Counted from the first letter of the stretch, positions 7,521 to 15,436 are shown. The stretch: 24,568 nt of DNA from a virus (IMGVR_UViG_3300021181_000039:1-24568); one strand, 5' to 3'. Numbers and translations: made by a program. The notes: a model not told the origin generated them from the letters alone.

Positions 7521-10388
7521 CTAGGCTACTCCGGTCTCGATTTCAATTTCCAATGCCTCGAGTCGCTGAGGCGTGAAGGCGGTGTGGCGGAGCTGGAAGG
7601 CTGTGCGAGTGGTCATGCCGAGCGCGCTGGCAAACGGCCACGAGGCTTGCATCCAGATCATGCGGTAAGGCATCCAGTTTTGGTAGTCTGTCTCAGACCG
7701 ACGGACCATGACATTGCTTGAGGTAGCATCGCCAACAATGCTGACGCGGCGAATGAACTTCTTCGCCATCACACCACCGTCCCAGCGCGGGGTCACGACG
7801 TTGAAGTCTATTGGATTCCCATTGTCACTGCCGGTAGCGTAGCTCAGCGCATAGACATTGCCATTGCTCGGGTCTTGCATGTAGCCAACGTCGGTCAACT
7901 CCGCGCTATCTATCGGCAAGAACGGGCCGGTCTGCCAGCTTTGTACAGTAGCATAGGTCTCTGGCGTAGCCGTTGCCGAAATGACATACTGGAAAGTCTG
8001 CGCGCCAGTCACCGTTACATTGAACAGTCCTGTATATTGCGGCTGCACAGTGTTCGAAATAACCACCGGGTCTCCATCCTGCAGACCATGCGACAACGGC
8101 GCGGTGCTGGCCAGTGCTAGCGCGTAAGTCGAGCTGCTCAACGGCGCGACACTAATCGACGTCACAGTAACTGGCGCGGCCGGAGTCGAACTCCACCATG
8201 TGTACCAGTCTTGCGAACCAAAGTCATACACCAGTGTAACACCTGTTGTCAACAAAGTCAATACATATAACGGATGACCGAAGTGAGTCGTGGCAAAGGA
8301 CTGGACCAGAGTGAGTGGATCGTTTTGAATGATCCGGTCGACAAACGGAGTCGACACTACCACTGGCGTATAGCCTTGCATCACATATACCTTCGCGCCC
8401 TCTGTGCTCGTCTGTCCCACCCAGATCACAGAGCCTTCCATCTCACAAATGCTTCGACCGACGGCACAACCGACTTGATAAGCCAATGTCGAGTTCGCGC
8501 TAAGCGGAGACCCAGGTGCCGCGTTAGCATTGTCGTAGAAGAACTCACACGACCACTGCCCGAAGCCAACCAAGTACGGTCCGACCTTGGCAATACCCAC
8601 ACCGCCGTCTGGCTCGTTCTGAATCGCGATTTCGTTCAGCGCGGTCCAGTTCGTCGGATCGTTTAGGTTAGAGCCCCAAATTTTCCCATTGGGGTCCATG
8701 ACGTAGAAGGTGGTATCGAGGTAAACCAAACCATAGACTGTAACTGCGGGGTAATTTGCACTGGTGATTCGATTAAGAGAAGCGAGTGCGGCGCTGAAGT
8801 AGTAACCTTGGTGCGCAGACTTGAACACAAGGTATGGAGTGGCAAGGCCATTTGATGTCTGGTTAAAGTTGTAGAATTCATTCGGCACAGTCGGGCTCAG
8901 CGGATAGCTAGTCGAGCCAGCTTCCAGTGCCCACACGTCGTTGTAGTAAGTGTTTGCGGTTGAGTTGTAGCCGCCGATAATAAAGATATCTCCATACACC
9001 ACAGGTATCATGCTGCGTGTTGCGTACCCTGGCGCGGAAGTGAACAGCGTCCAGGTGACTCCATCCGGAGCAGTCCAGATTTCATTCGACTGCGCGCCGT
9101 TGATGTACGTGGTGAAGAAGTAATACAGTCCACTCGTTGGGTCATACACGACTTCGCCAGACCTGCCACCACTCACAGACGTGCCATCCATAAATGCATA
9201 GCCGACTGCGGGAATGCTCGTGCCCTCGTTGTTGCAGACGAAAGTGCAAGGCGTGGTATAGCCTGAACCGACTGTGGTAAACGTAACAGTCTTGACTTCC
9301 GAGTAATCATTGAAGATGTTATTGCTTTCCCCTTCTGTGCTATCGGTGTAAGCATACGCGGCAGCTCCACCACCGCTGGCTCCGTTCGTCACAGTCACGC
9401 CGGTGCCATACACTGCTCCAATGCCGATCGACGTGATCACAGTAAAAGGATACATCGGACAGCCGCCGACGTTGAACGGATTCGTGTTCACGCGAGTCCA
9501 CGTCACTCCATTGTTCGTCGAAGCCCATTGGTCTGACACCGCGTTCTGGAACGTCGTGTTCGTAGTGCCGAAGCCCATGAAGCCACCGAGCACATACATC
9601 GTCGTCCCGACGTTGAAGAATCCAAACCTCCGCCGGCCGATCCAAGGGCAGCTTGGGTTCTGCACGGTCCAGTTGGTTCCGTCTGGCGTCGTCCATACGT
9701 CATGCCACAGGCCTGAATTCGGCACACCGCTGTTAGGTCCAGGGTAGCCCTGGCCACCAGCGAGGTAGATCGAGCCGTTGAACAACTGGACTTCAAAGTC
9801 TGTTCTTCCGCCCCATGGAGCATTGGCTGTAACCTCTGTCCACGTTACGCCGTCTGGTGTGCTCCACACATCGTTGAGGTAAGTGCCGGCCGAGTTCAAC
9901 CCGCCCATCAGAAACAGCACGTTGTTCAGCACAATGGCTTTGCCGTACGAACGGTTTGCTGGCGCGCCGCTTAGCGGATTCCAAGTAATCCCATCAATCG
10001 AAGTCCAAGCGTCGGACAGCACTCCACTAGCATTCACGCCTCCGAACAGGTACAACTGGCCAAGAAACCCTGCAACAGCAGCGCCTTGCCTAGCCGAGAA
10101 CGCGGCGTTGCTTTGGATCTGTACCGGCGCGATAGTGGCATCACCGCCATACTGGTTTAGGAAGTCTGACGAGACTCCGTACAAAGTCCCATTGTAGTTA
10201 TAAATCCCTTGGCCAGTCCCACCTTCGCCTTGGAAGGCCAGGCTATACCCTGCACGCTTCACCGCGCGCATGCCTATCTGACCTTGCTCAATCAGCCCAT
10301 TGACGAGCTTCGAGTCATAGTTCAATGTCGCATCTCGACTGTTGATCTGCTCAATCACCTGCAGCCGTAGTGGTTGCATGTCAGCCAT
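7521..10388 (-). CDS. Tail-hub / packaged-DNA stabilisation protein, P22 gp10-like, with kelch insertion
   Basis: P22 gp10 joins the adaptor ring to the tail needle and seals packaged DNA. The 955-aa product has a gp10-type start (NSRDATLNYDSKLVNG, then MRAVKRAGY), and from about residue 500 a gp10-type body with YLVGFGQWSCEFFYDNA, LAYQVGCAVGRSICEMEG, SVIWVGQTSTEGAKVYVM and a C-terminus with FQLRHTAFTPQRLEALEIE. P22 gp10 is about 472 aa. Two inserts account for the excess: residues about 97-490 are kelch-like blades, and about 735-815 form another beta domain containing LSHGLQDGDPVVISN. Removing both leaves roughly 480 residues. The gene follows the gp4-like adaptor with one shared base. The hub assignment comes from motifs and synteny and is fairly strong. 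Confidence 0.8.
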   Translation of the reverse strand: MADMQPLRLQVIEQINSRDATLNYDSKLVNGLIEQGQIGMRAVKRAGYSLAFQGEGGTGQGIYNYNGTLYGVSSDFLNQYGGDATIAPVQIQSNAAFSARQGAAVAGFLGQLYLFGGVNASGVLSDAWTSIDGITWNPLSGAPANRSYGKAIVLNNVLFLMGGLNSAGTYLNDVWSTPDGVTWTEVTANAPWGGRTDFEVQLFNGSIYLAGGQGYPGPNSGVPNSGLWHDVWTTPDGTNWTVQNPSCPWIGRRRFGFFNVGTTMYVLGGFMGFGTTNTTFQNAVSDQWASTNNGVTWTRVNTNPFNVGGCPMYPFTVITSIGIGAVYGTGVTVTNGASGGGAAAYAYTDSTEGESNNIFNDYSEVKTVTFTTVGSGYTTPCTFVCNNEGTSIPAVGYAFMDGTSVSGGRSGEVVYDPTSGLYYFFTTYINGAQSNEIWTAPDGVTWTLFTSAPGYATRSMIPVVYGDIFIIGGYNSTANTYYNDVWALEAGSTSYPLSPTVPNEFYNFNQTSNGLATPYLVFKSAHQGYYFSAALASLNRITSANYPAVTVYGLVYLDTTFYVMDPNGKIWGSNLNDPTNWTALNEIAIQNEPDGGVGIAKVGPYLVGFGQWSCEFFYDNANAAPGSPLSANSTLAYQVGCAVGRSICEMEGSVIWVGQTSTEGAKVYVMQGYTPVVVSTPFVDRIIQNDPLTLVQSFATTHFGHPLYVLTLLTTGVTLVYDFGSQDWYTWWSSTPAAPVTVTSISVAPLSSSTYALALASTAPLSHGLQDGDPVVISNTVQPQYTGLFNVTVTGAQTFQYVISATATPETYATVQSWQTGPFLPIDSAELTDVGYMQDPSNGNVYALSYATGSDNGNPIDFNVVTPRWDGGVMAKKFIRRVSIVGDATSSNVMVRRSETDYQNWMPYRMIWMQASWPFASALGMTTRTAFQLRHTAFTPQRLEALEIEIETGVA
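8919..10100 (-). other. Inserted kelch-like beta-propeller domain within the tail hub
   Basis: This part of the hub gene (residues about 97-490) carries repeated blades. Each has an aliphatic strand ending in Gly-Gly (116-117, 162-163, 211-212, 268-269, 472-473) and a D-x-W plus DGxTWT segment (126-136, 173-183, 230-240, 286-297, 436-446, and a shortened last one near 483). The fourth-to-fifth step is interrupted by about 110 residues, with Gly/Ala-rich and Thr-rich strands. Kelch repeats normally form four- to seven-bladed propellers that bind proteins or sugars. The number of blades here, five or six, is estimated by eye. Confidence 0.75.
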
Positions 10389-11116
10389 TAATGCCCCCTG
10401 CGATCAAACTTGATGCGGAGTTCTACGTCTTGCTCTTGGCCCCACTCTTCAATCAATTCGAGCTGACCAATGGCGCGCTTCTCTATTCGAGCATAACGTT
10501 CGCTCGACACAGGGTATTGGTTGGCGAGCTCATACGACAGGCATTTGATGAAAGGCCAGTAGTACTCCGCCGGAAAGTCAATGACGTCCGACAGGTTGAC
10601 TGCGTTCGTCAGCGGTTGCAGGGCCTTCAAGTATGCCGTGAACACACTGTTGCTCGGTATCGGGTAGAACGTTATACGAGAATTCGGACTGTTCAATTCA
10701 CTACCCAGTGGTTCGAACCAGTACTGCGTCGGTACACCAAACGAGGTATACTTGCCACTCAGCTCGACGAACTGTTCGCGCGCAAGTGGCCACAGGTCAA
10801 TGGACTGCTGAGAGATAGTATTCACAATCTCAGCCTCAGTCACACGCAAGACCCTGTCCGTAATCACCGCTCCTGGTCCACTTGCTGTCGGGCCGATGTA
10901 GTAAGTCTGTGTGTTAGCAACAAACGGTACTTGAATCGTAGACACCTTCCACAGTGCGATGCCACTTGCCATCCAGGTCTTGAGTAAGAGGTTCAGCGCG
11001 AAGCTGATATTCGTGTAGTCATTCGGATTAGGCTGCGACGACTGATCCAACGCTCCCAGCTCCAACATCGTCGCGATGATGATCTGGTTCTGAGTGACTG
11101 GGAAATCGGTGGCCAT
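10388..11116 (-). CDS. Head-tail adaptor, P22 gp4-like
   Basis: P22 gp4 binds under the portal and closes the filled head before the tail hub attaches. The N-terminal pattern fits that family: FPVTQNQIIIATMLELGAL, a short polar turn, then YTNISFALNLLLKTWMASG, matching the two-helix motif of gp4-type adaptors. The middle is beta-rich, and the last 60 residues form a long helical region (PFIKCLSYELANQYPVSSER onward). At 242 aa it is longer than P22 gp4 (about 166 aa). Its stop overlaps the start of the gp10-like hub gene (TAATG), the same gene order as P22 gp4 followed by gp10. The call uses pattern and synteny. Confidence 0.8.
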   Translation of the reverse strand: MATDFPVTQNQIIIATMLELGALDQSSQPNPNDYTNISFALNLLLKTWMASGIALWKVSTIQVPFVANTQTYYIGPTASGPGAVITDRVLRVTEAEIVNTISQQSIDLWPLAREQFVELSGKYTSFGVPTQYWFEPLGSELNSPNSRITFYPIPSNSVFTAYLKALQPLTNAVNLSDVIDFPAEYYWPFIKCLSYELANQYPVSSERYARIEKRAIGQLELIEEWGQEQDVELRIKFDRRGH

Positions 11117-11595
11117 CAGATGTAGCTCCAGTAGATATTGAAGTTCGTCGTCGCGCCGTCGCCGATGGCAAACTGAAAAGGCGTAGTGAACTTTTGCTGC
11201 GCGCCAGAGTTATGCAGCCATGTCCCTGTCCACTGGATTGCTGCACCACTCGCTGGTGGGCTGGTGAAGCTAATGGCTCCGTAGGGAAGCTGGATTGTAT
11301 ACGCAGCCGTCAGCACACCGTTGATATAAACACTCGGCGTGCCTACGACAATCTCCCCAGTCGGCACCGGTATGTCGCCGCTGAATGTCGGCGTAGGCTC
11401 CGGGTTCGCGTACGGCACCGACATCTGGTCCTTCACCCCACGCACAAAATCCTGTGGCTGCCTCGGTTCCCAGTCCTCCGGACACACCCACACATTGTCC
11501 CACCTCAGTTTCATATCTGTGTTCTTGTACTTGAAGCCACAGACAACACACAGCATGTTCCAACCGCCGGGTTGCCAGAAGTCTGCGCGTCCCAT
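11116..11595 (-). CDS. Zinc-ribbon plus beta-domain structural protein
   Basis: The ATG at 11595 has GGAG 5 nt upstream and follows the adhesin stop by one base; an upstream TTG is not needed. The 159-aa product starts with a small metal-site candidate: Cys16-x2-Cys19 (CVVCGFKYKNTDMK) and Cys38 in VWVCPEDWEPRQPQDF. I recall this short phage domain (CxxCGF...W...VCP.D.E.RHPQDF) as common in tail or head-tail genes. The C-terminal half (about 85-159) looks beta-rich, with VYINGVLTAAYTIQLPYGAI and DGATTNFNIYWSYI, like an immunoglobulin-type or strand-rich virion domain. It lies just before the gp4-like adaptor and shares a TGATG overlap with it. A particle role is likely. Confidence 0.75.
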   Translation of the reverse strand: MGRADFWQPGGWNMLCVVCGFKYKNTDMKLRWDNVWVCPEDWEPRQPQDFVRGVKDQMSVPYANPEPTPTFSGDIPVPTGEIVVGTPSVYINGVLTAAYTIQLPYGAISFTSPPASGAAIQWTGTWLHNSGAQQKFTTPFQFAIGDGATTNFNIYWSYI

Positions 11596-11596
11596 T

Positions 11597-12907
11597 TCAT
11601 CTCCCGTTACCGACGCCAATCAGCGGCAGATAGCTGTAGTGAATCGGTGGGGCTGCTGTCGGGGCTAATGGCCCTGCAGTTTGCCCTTGGAACAATGTTG
11701 CAAATTTAGCGTACTGGCTAAGCCTAGACTGCGGTGGGAGGTCAAATACACAGTTAGCAATATTGGGTGGGACTATGCTCGCAGCCGGTGGCCCTTGCAC
11801 CCAGCCACTGTAGTCATACCTGCGCCTCAATGATTGCATGGTCTGTGGAGGTAGCTCAGTCCATACACCAGCCCCCATTATGTCGGCAGCCCTGGGCTCT
11901 TGCGACCACCCGTCCCATACTGTACGGTTAGCAGGATACTTCGCGCGAGGCGGCAAGTCCGTTGACGTACAGGTAAAAGCTATTGCATTGTTCGGCATTC
12001 TCGGACTGACTTGCGTGCCTTGGTACTGAGTCCAATTCGTCCCTGGCCTCGTCAGCCTCGCCCACGGAAAGTTCGGTACAAGCGCATCAGTCCAGTTCGT
12101 CCCAATGCCAAGTACAGCCGGCGTCCAAGTGAGCCTGATTTGACCTCCCGCGCCTGGCCCACCAACGCCATTAGGACCACCATTATCTCCGCCGCCACCA
12201 CCCCCGCCAGGAAACCCACCGGTACCGCCAGTATTGCCAGAACCATTGTCCGCAAAGGAACCCCCACCTCCACCACCGCCATTAGCATTTGCCCCTCCTG
12301 TGCCACCGTTCTTCGAACCGCTTGTCCCGCCTGTACCACCGGCGCCACCAGCCACGCCATTATCGCCAGCACCGCCAGCACCGCCTGTGTCATTGCCTAC
12401 ACCAGTCGGCGGCGTAGCTCCTGCCTTACCAGCGCCATCTGGTCCACCAGCTCCACCGCCTCCGCCGCCAGGACCACCGAAGCTTGGATCATCACCGCCG
12501 TTGCCACCTGCGCCTCCGGCAAACTTCGTAGTGCCTACAGCGCCTGTGGTCGTGCCACCAGCACCACCGGTGCCGGCTGCTGTGCCGCTGAACACACCAC
12601 CGAGGCCTGGGTTCGATCCGACAGTAGAGGTGGATAGACTCGATCCATTGAACCAAGTCGCAGTGCCTGGCGCGCCACTTGCTCCGTTGTGTCCCGCGCC
12701 TCCTGCGCCGATTTGAATCGGTATGGAGCCGCTTAACCCCACCACATTACTAACCGACGAATAGCCTCCGCCACCCCCTGCGCCACCTCCCAGTGAATCA
12801 TCTCCTTCCCCACCACCGGCACCGGCCCAAGTCTCTATCTGATTCGTGCTGGTCCACGTGCCAGATAGTGTAACCGATGTTCCAGTAGTGACGATTAGAA
12901 CTGTCAT
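11597..12907 (-). CDS. Glycine-rich adhesin/fibre-like virion protein
   Basis: The 436-aa product has a beta-strand N-terminus (MTVLIVTTGTSVTLSGTW), then residues about 29-255 dominated by Gly, Ala, Asn, Ser and Thr in runs such as GGGAGGGGGYSS and GGNGGDDPSFGGPGGGGG, and a non-glycine C-terminal region of about 180 residues. Gly-rich regions of this kind occur in phage glycine-rich-domain proteins; in the phage S16 gp38 adhesin such runs form packed polyglycine-II helices that present host-binding loops. The C-terminal part has repeated Trp/Pro segments (TNWTDALVPNFPW, RTVWDGWSQEP, YSGWVQGPPAAS). It sits in the tail module just before the adaptor genes, so receptor binding is plausible but inferred. 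Confidence 0.75.
   Translation of the reverse strand: MTVLIVTTGTSVTLSGTWTSTNQIETWAGAGGGEGDDSLGGGAGGGGGYSSVSNVVGLSGSIPIQIGAGGAGHNGASGAPGTATWFNGSSLSTSTVGSNPGLGGVFSGTAAGTGGAGGTTTGAVGTTKFAGGAGGNGGDDPSFGGPGGGGGGAGGPDGAGKAGATPPTGVGNDTGGAGGAGDNGVAGGAGGTGGTSGSKNGGTGGANANGGGGGGGSFADNGSGNTGGTGGFPGGGGGGGDNGGPNGVGGPGAGGQIRLTWTPAVLGIGTNWTDALVPNFPWARLTRPGTNWTQYQGTQVSPRMPNNAIAFTCTSTDLPPRAKYPANRTVWDGWSQEPRAADIMGAGVWTELPPQTMQSLRRRYDYSGWVQGPPAASIVPPNIANCVFDLPPQSRLSQYAKFATLFQGQTAGPLAPTAAPPIHYSYLPLIGVGNGR
12143..12823 (-). repeat. Glycine-rich coding repeat region
   Basis: This part of the adhesin-like gene encodes residues 29-255, with many imperfect GGN/GCN codon runs. It reads on the opposite strand as long proline runs, which explains a 160-codon Pro-rich open frame there. 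Such DNA can gain or lose units by slippage or recombination, which would change the number of glycine strands and host-binding loops. That possibility is inference. Confidence 0.7.
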
Positions 12908-13170
12908 TTGGCGCGTGCGTTACCGGAGACCTTGCGTTGGAGAGCCGTCGAAGTTCCTTTGCTATTTAGTACTATCGGAGGCGCAGCGTAGATCGAGAAC
13001 GCTGTGACCTCCGTATTGCCGTGGATCTTATCCAGTGTCACCATCACATTCCCTGGCATGTGGGACTCGACCAACGTAGTAGCGATGCACTGAGCGACAA
13101 GCGTCTCTGCCGCGTTGATATCTACGTTGGGCGGCAGATCCGCTAGGACTGTGAATGAATAGACTGGCAT
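12904..13170 (-). CDS. Small alpha/beta protein of the virion cassette (88 aa)
   Basis: The gene starts with ATG at 13170, sharing one base with the upstream stop; a longer in-frame reading from 13350 is an Arg/His/Cys-rich shadow and is not used. The 88-aa product begins MPVYSFTVLADLPPNVD and has one probable helix (NAAETLVAQCIATTLVESH) between beta-like segments (NVMVTLDKIHG, TEVTAFSIYAAPPIVL), with a basic C-terminus. No family is recognised. The layout is unlike the all-beta neighbours, so it may be a linker or assembly factor. It ends with an ATGA overlap to the glycine-rich protein, suggesting the two are made together. Confidence 0.65.
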   Translation of the reverse strand: MPVYSFTVLADLPPNVDINAAETLVAQCIATTLVESHMPGNVMVTLDKIHGNTEVTAFSIYAAPPIVLNSKGTSTALQRKVSGNARAK

Positions 13171-13634
13171 TAGATCGGGTCCTCTTGCCATGTGAGAGAG
13201 ACGGTGTAGTTGCCACCACCGGCGACTCTCGTGCGAAGGGAGAAGCCTAAGCCATTGGCAATACCGCCGATGCAATTGGCTTCTTGCCCAGGTCTCGCGG
13301 TCCAACGGTAGATGCCTCCGTTGGCGTTCGCGCACAGCGCAGCACCGCACACTGGCTCGGTACCAACGACAGGCTGTGTGCCCCAGGTAGTGTTGACAGT
13401 GGAAGCCGATGCTGGTGCGTAGACATCTTTCGACGGCGTGAGCGCACCACCACCGGTGACACCTGCCGTGGTGATATACAACAGATCGACTTCACTTGCC
13501 GCGCTCGACGTTCCCATGCCCTGCATCGAAAACTCTGTCACCCAGATTCGACGGCTCGAAGCCGGTACAAGGGTAATCACATCGTTCCCCGCGGTGAGTG
13601 CGCCGTTGGGCACTGTTACAGAATAAGTTGCCAC
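13170..13634 (-). CDS. Beta-rich virion protein candidate (154 aa)
   Basis: The start is GTG at 13634, chosen because AGGAG lies 6 nt upstream. The 154-aa product starts MATYSVTVPNGALTAGND and is rich in Thr, Ala, Gly and Val with few Lys, as in phage surface proteins. Later segments RRIWVTEFSMQGMGTSSA, GGIYRWTARPGQEANC and NYTVSLTWQEDP suggest a beta-sandwich whose edge strands carry Trp and Arg. The pattern is close in style to the neighbouring 108-aa and 149-aa proteins, so they may form one multi-part structure. Its stop overlaps the next ATG (TAATG). Function is inferred from composition and position. Confidence 0.7.
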   Translation of the reverse strand: MATYSVTVPNGALTAGNDVITLVPASSRRIWVTEFSMQGMGTSSAASEVDLLYITTAGVTGGGALTPSKDVYAPASASTVNTTWGTQPVVGTEPVCGAALCANANGGIYRWTARPGQEANCIGGIANGLGFSLRTRVAGGGNYTVSLTWQEDPI

Positions 13635-13643
13635 AACATTCTC

Positions 13644-13970
13644 CTAGAAATTAGCGGGGCACCAGACGAGTTGGATCGCCGTTGATACCGCGGTGGTTTG
13701 AGCAAACATTAGCGCATCACCAATGTTGGTCTGCATCCAGCCAAGCTCGCTATACGGCAGCACGAAGCCGCCGTTTTGCGCGAGAGGCCAAGTGCAGCTA
13801 ATGTCTGCTGGGCCGGATGAAGTCTGAAACTTTACTGTGTTACTGTTGCTGGTGATGACACAAAGCTGTAAGACGATAATACGTTGGCCTGTCTGCGCGG
13901 CGACAATGGTCGTGTCGCCGGTCGACGAAGGCGTGGCAAAGGCATATGCTACCTGGAACTGGCCGGCCAT
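13644..13970 (-). CDS. Small beta-sandwich virion protein candidate (108 aa)
   Basis: The 108-aa product is almost without charge and rich in Thr, Ser, Ala, Gln and Val. A pattern of strands can be read: AYAFATPSSTGDTTIVAA, IIVLQLCVITSNSNTVKFQ, then NGGFVLPYSELGWMQTNIGD and TAIQLVWCPANF. The NGGFVLP...GWMQTNIGDAL segment is like small phage surface proteins in which a final strand follows a T..GdaL turn. AAGGAG lies 5 nt before the ATG, and the gene shares one base with the upstream stop. It is probably a decoration or fibre-tip type protein, but the family is not named with certainty. Confidence 0.7.
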   Translation of the reverse strand: MAGQFQVAYAFATPSSTGDTTIVAAQTGQRIIVLQLCVITSNSNTVKFQTSSGPADISCTWPLAQNGGFVLPYSELGWMQTNIGDALMFAQTTAVSTAIQLVWCPANF

Positions 13971-14206
13971 TACGACTCCTTGTCAAACTTCTCAGGACCA
14001 CTGACGCAGAGCTGCATGGTGAGACAGTGCGCATAGATGTGGCCTTCTTCTGTGATACGGTTTACAGTCAAAGGACCGATACCATTCCACATGACTTTGT
14101 CGCCAACACGAGTGCCGAGAACGTGAGGCGGTTCGACTTCTGGTTCAACCACCGGCTCTTCATGAACAACTACTGGCAATTTCGGAATATGAAACAGTTC
14201 CATCAT
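13970..14206 (-). CDS. Small protein with acidic Pro/Val/Glu N-region (78 aa)
   Basis: Two consecutive ATGs (14206, 14203) overlap the stop of the upstream gene; GGAGG lies 3 or 6 nt upstream, favouring the second. Residues 10-30 form a Pro/Val/Glu-rich stretch (PKLPVVVHEEPVVEPEVEPP) that is probably extended. The rest looks like a small beta barrel: RVGDKVMWNGIGPLTVNRI, then HIYAHCLTMQLCV. No family is recognised. The VGDKVxWNGxGPLTV pattern resembles small SH3-like barrels. The last base of its stop is the first base of the next ATG (TAATG), so translation is coupled. Confidence 0.65.
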   Translation of the reverse strand: MMELFHIPKLPVVVHEEPVVEPEVEPPHVLGTRVGDKVMWNGIGPLTVNRITEEGHIYAHCLTMQLCVSGPEKFDKES

Positions 14207-14652
14207 GCACCTCCAAGTGTGATGGGGCGATACTTGACCGTGTGAATCACAAGCAAGAGCGAGGCGTCAGTCGGTGTCGCTGCGCCAGTGGCAAAGGTGG
14301 TCAAGGCAATCTGCCCTGTAACACCTGCCCCAGCGTTGTTTTGGTAGCCTCCGAACTGTTTCGCTTCCAGCCTACCGCGGCCGTACAACTCGACAATAGC
14401 CACTGGAGCCGAAGCTACCCAGGTCAAAATAATCCCAAGGCCGTCTGTGATCGAGTAGTCAATATAATCAATACGAAGCAACGAGGCCAAATGCGGCCCT
14501 GCCATGCCCGGCAACATATCAGTCAACAGCGCCGGGTCGATAATGACAGTAGGTCCTGTGGCCAACGCTGTGGTAAGGTCACCGGTTACTTTTGATACTG
14601 TGTTACGAGGGCCATCTATCAAAATCTGAGTGGCCACGGCGAAGTTGGCCAT
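14203..14652 (-). CDS. Conserved-looking phage structural protein (149 aa)
   Basis: The product begins MANFAVATQILIDGPRN and continues through an aliphatic beta-rich core (LLRIDYIDYSITDGLGIIL, then APVAIVELYGRGRLEAK) to a QFGGYQNNAGAGVTGQI segment and a final strand TDASLLLVIHTVKYRP. I recall a similar pattern (rid.idysi, L.W, FGG.qN..agvtG) in many otherwise unnamed phage structural proteins, but I cannot give the family name. It starts one base after the stop of the 257-aa gene, with AGGAG 7 nt upstream. A virion role is likely; the exact place in the particle is unknown. Confidence 0.75.
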   Translation of the reverse strand: MANFAVATQILIDGPRNTVSKVTGDLTTALATGPTVIIDPALLTDMLPGMAGPHLASLLRIDYIDYSITDGLGIILTWVASAPVAIVELYGRGRLEAKQFGGYQNNAGAGVTGQIALTTFATGAATPTDASLLLVIHTVKYRPITLGGA

Positions 14653-14653
14653 T

Positions 14654-15427
14654 TTAACGCTCCTGCAGGGCGGATTGGAAGTCCACTGTCATGGTCTGCG
14701 TCGTGCCAGCAGTCGTAGACAGACCCAATGTCGGCGTCAACAAAGCGCTTGGCAATGTCGGTGCTGTCATACGTGCGACTGCACCTGCGTTCTGCGGATT
14801 GCCAGGAGTGTTGATGTTCGACTGCGGAATGTAGCCGACCAGCTGAGTGTCGACGTAGGCAAGCACATCACCCAGGCGAGTGATAGCAAACGCCAAGTCA
14901 ATGTTCGTTGCGTTGGCCATGGTGTAAGCGGCTGCAGGAATAACCACCGAGGTTGTCACACTTGCTACTGTGACGTTGATGCTCAGCCCCGTGCCGCCGA
15001 CCCATTTGAAGTACACGCCATTCACAGCGGCCGAGATCGGGTTCGCGCCGGTAGCAAACATGCCTGCCACAAACGTTGCCGTAGCTACGGTGCTGATCGC
15101 CACACGGGCTTGGTAGAAGAACTTCTTCGGCGCGATGTTTACGGTGAACGAAGCGTTGGTAATTTCAAGATATTCAAAGCTTCCCGTCAACGCGGAGATC
15201 GTGACGGCACCACCTGCCGTAGCAGGAGTCAAAGTTGCTGATCCAGTCCCCGTCGGCGTGTATGCGCCGGTGGCTGCGATCAGATCCCCAGCGTTGTCGA
15301 AGTCGTCCGAGTAAACGTGGTAGAAAAAAGGATTCTGCACGCCGCAGAGATCCAGTGGCTGAAAGTTCGCATCGGAGCTAATGCCCGACAAGAACCCTGT
15401 TGGTTGTTGCGATGCGACTGCTGCCAT
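14654..15427 (-). CDS. Beta-rich virion protein (257 aa), unknown family
   Basis: The 257-aa protein is rich in Thr, Ala, Val and Gly with few charges. The core alternates beta-strand-like segments such as GSFEYLEITNASFTVNI, FFYQARVAIST and GVYFKWVGGTGLSINVT, followed by IDLAFAITRLGDVLAYVD. This resembles a jelly-roll or concanavalin-like fold, although no named family is recognised. AAGGAG lies 7 nt before the ATG, so strong translation is expected. The stop is followed directly by the next structural gene. Its position just after the capsid genes and the clean beta composition point to a virion component, perhaps a head-surface or fibre protein. Confidence 0.75.
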   Translation of the reverse strand: MAAVASQQPTGFLSGISSDANFQPLDLCGVQNPFFYHVYSDDFDNAGDLIAATGAYTPTGTGSATLTPATAGGAVTISALTGSFEYLEITNASFTVNIAPKKFFYQARVAISTVATATFVAGMFATGANPISAAVNGVYFKWVGGTGLSINVTVASVTTSVVIPAAAYTMANATNIDLAFAITRLGDVLAYVDTQLVGYIPQSNINTPGNPQNAGAVARMTAPTLPSALLTPTLGLSTTAGTTQTMTVDFQSALQER

Positions 15428-15436
15428 GATATCTCC

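Noticed and set aside
12234-12716. Pro-rich open frame of 160 codons on the plus strand
   Set aside because: It is the exact antisense of the glycine-rich repeat; Gly codons read backward give Pro. No ribosome site or neighbouring plus-strand gene.
13171-13350. N-terminal extension of the 88-aa gene from 13350
   Set aside because: The extra 60 codons are Arg/His/Cys-rich and overlap the well-supported 154-aa gene; the ATG at 13170 couples to the upstream stop.
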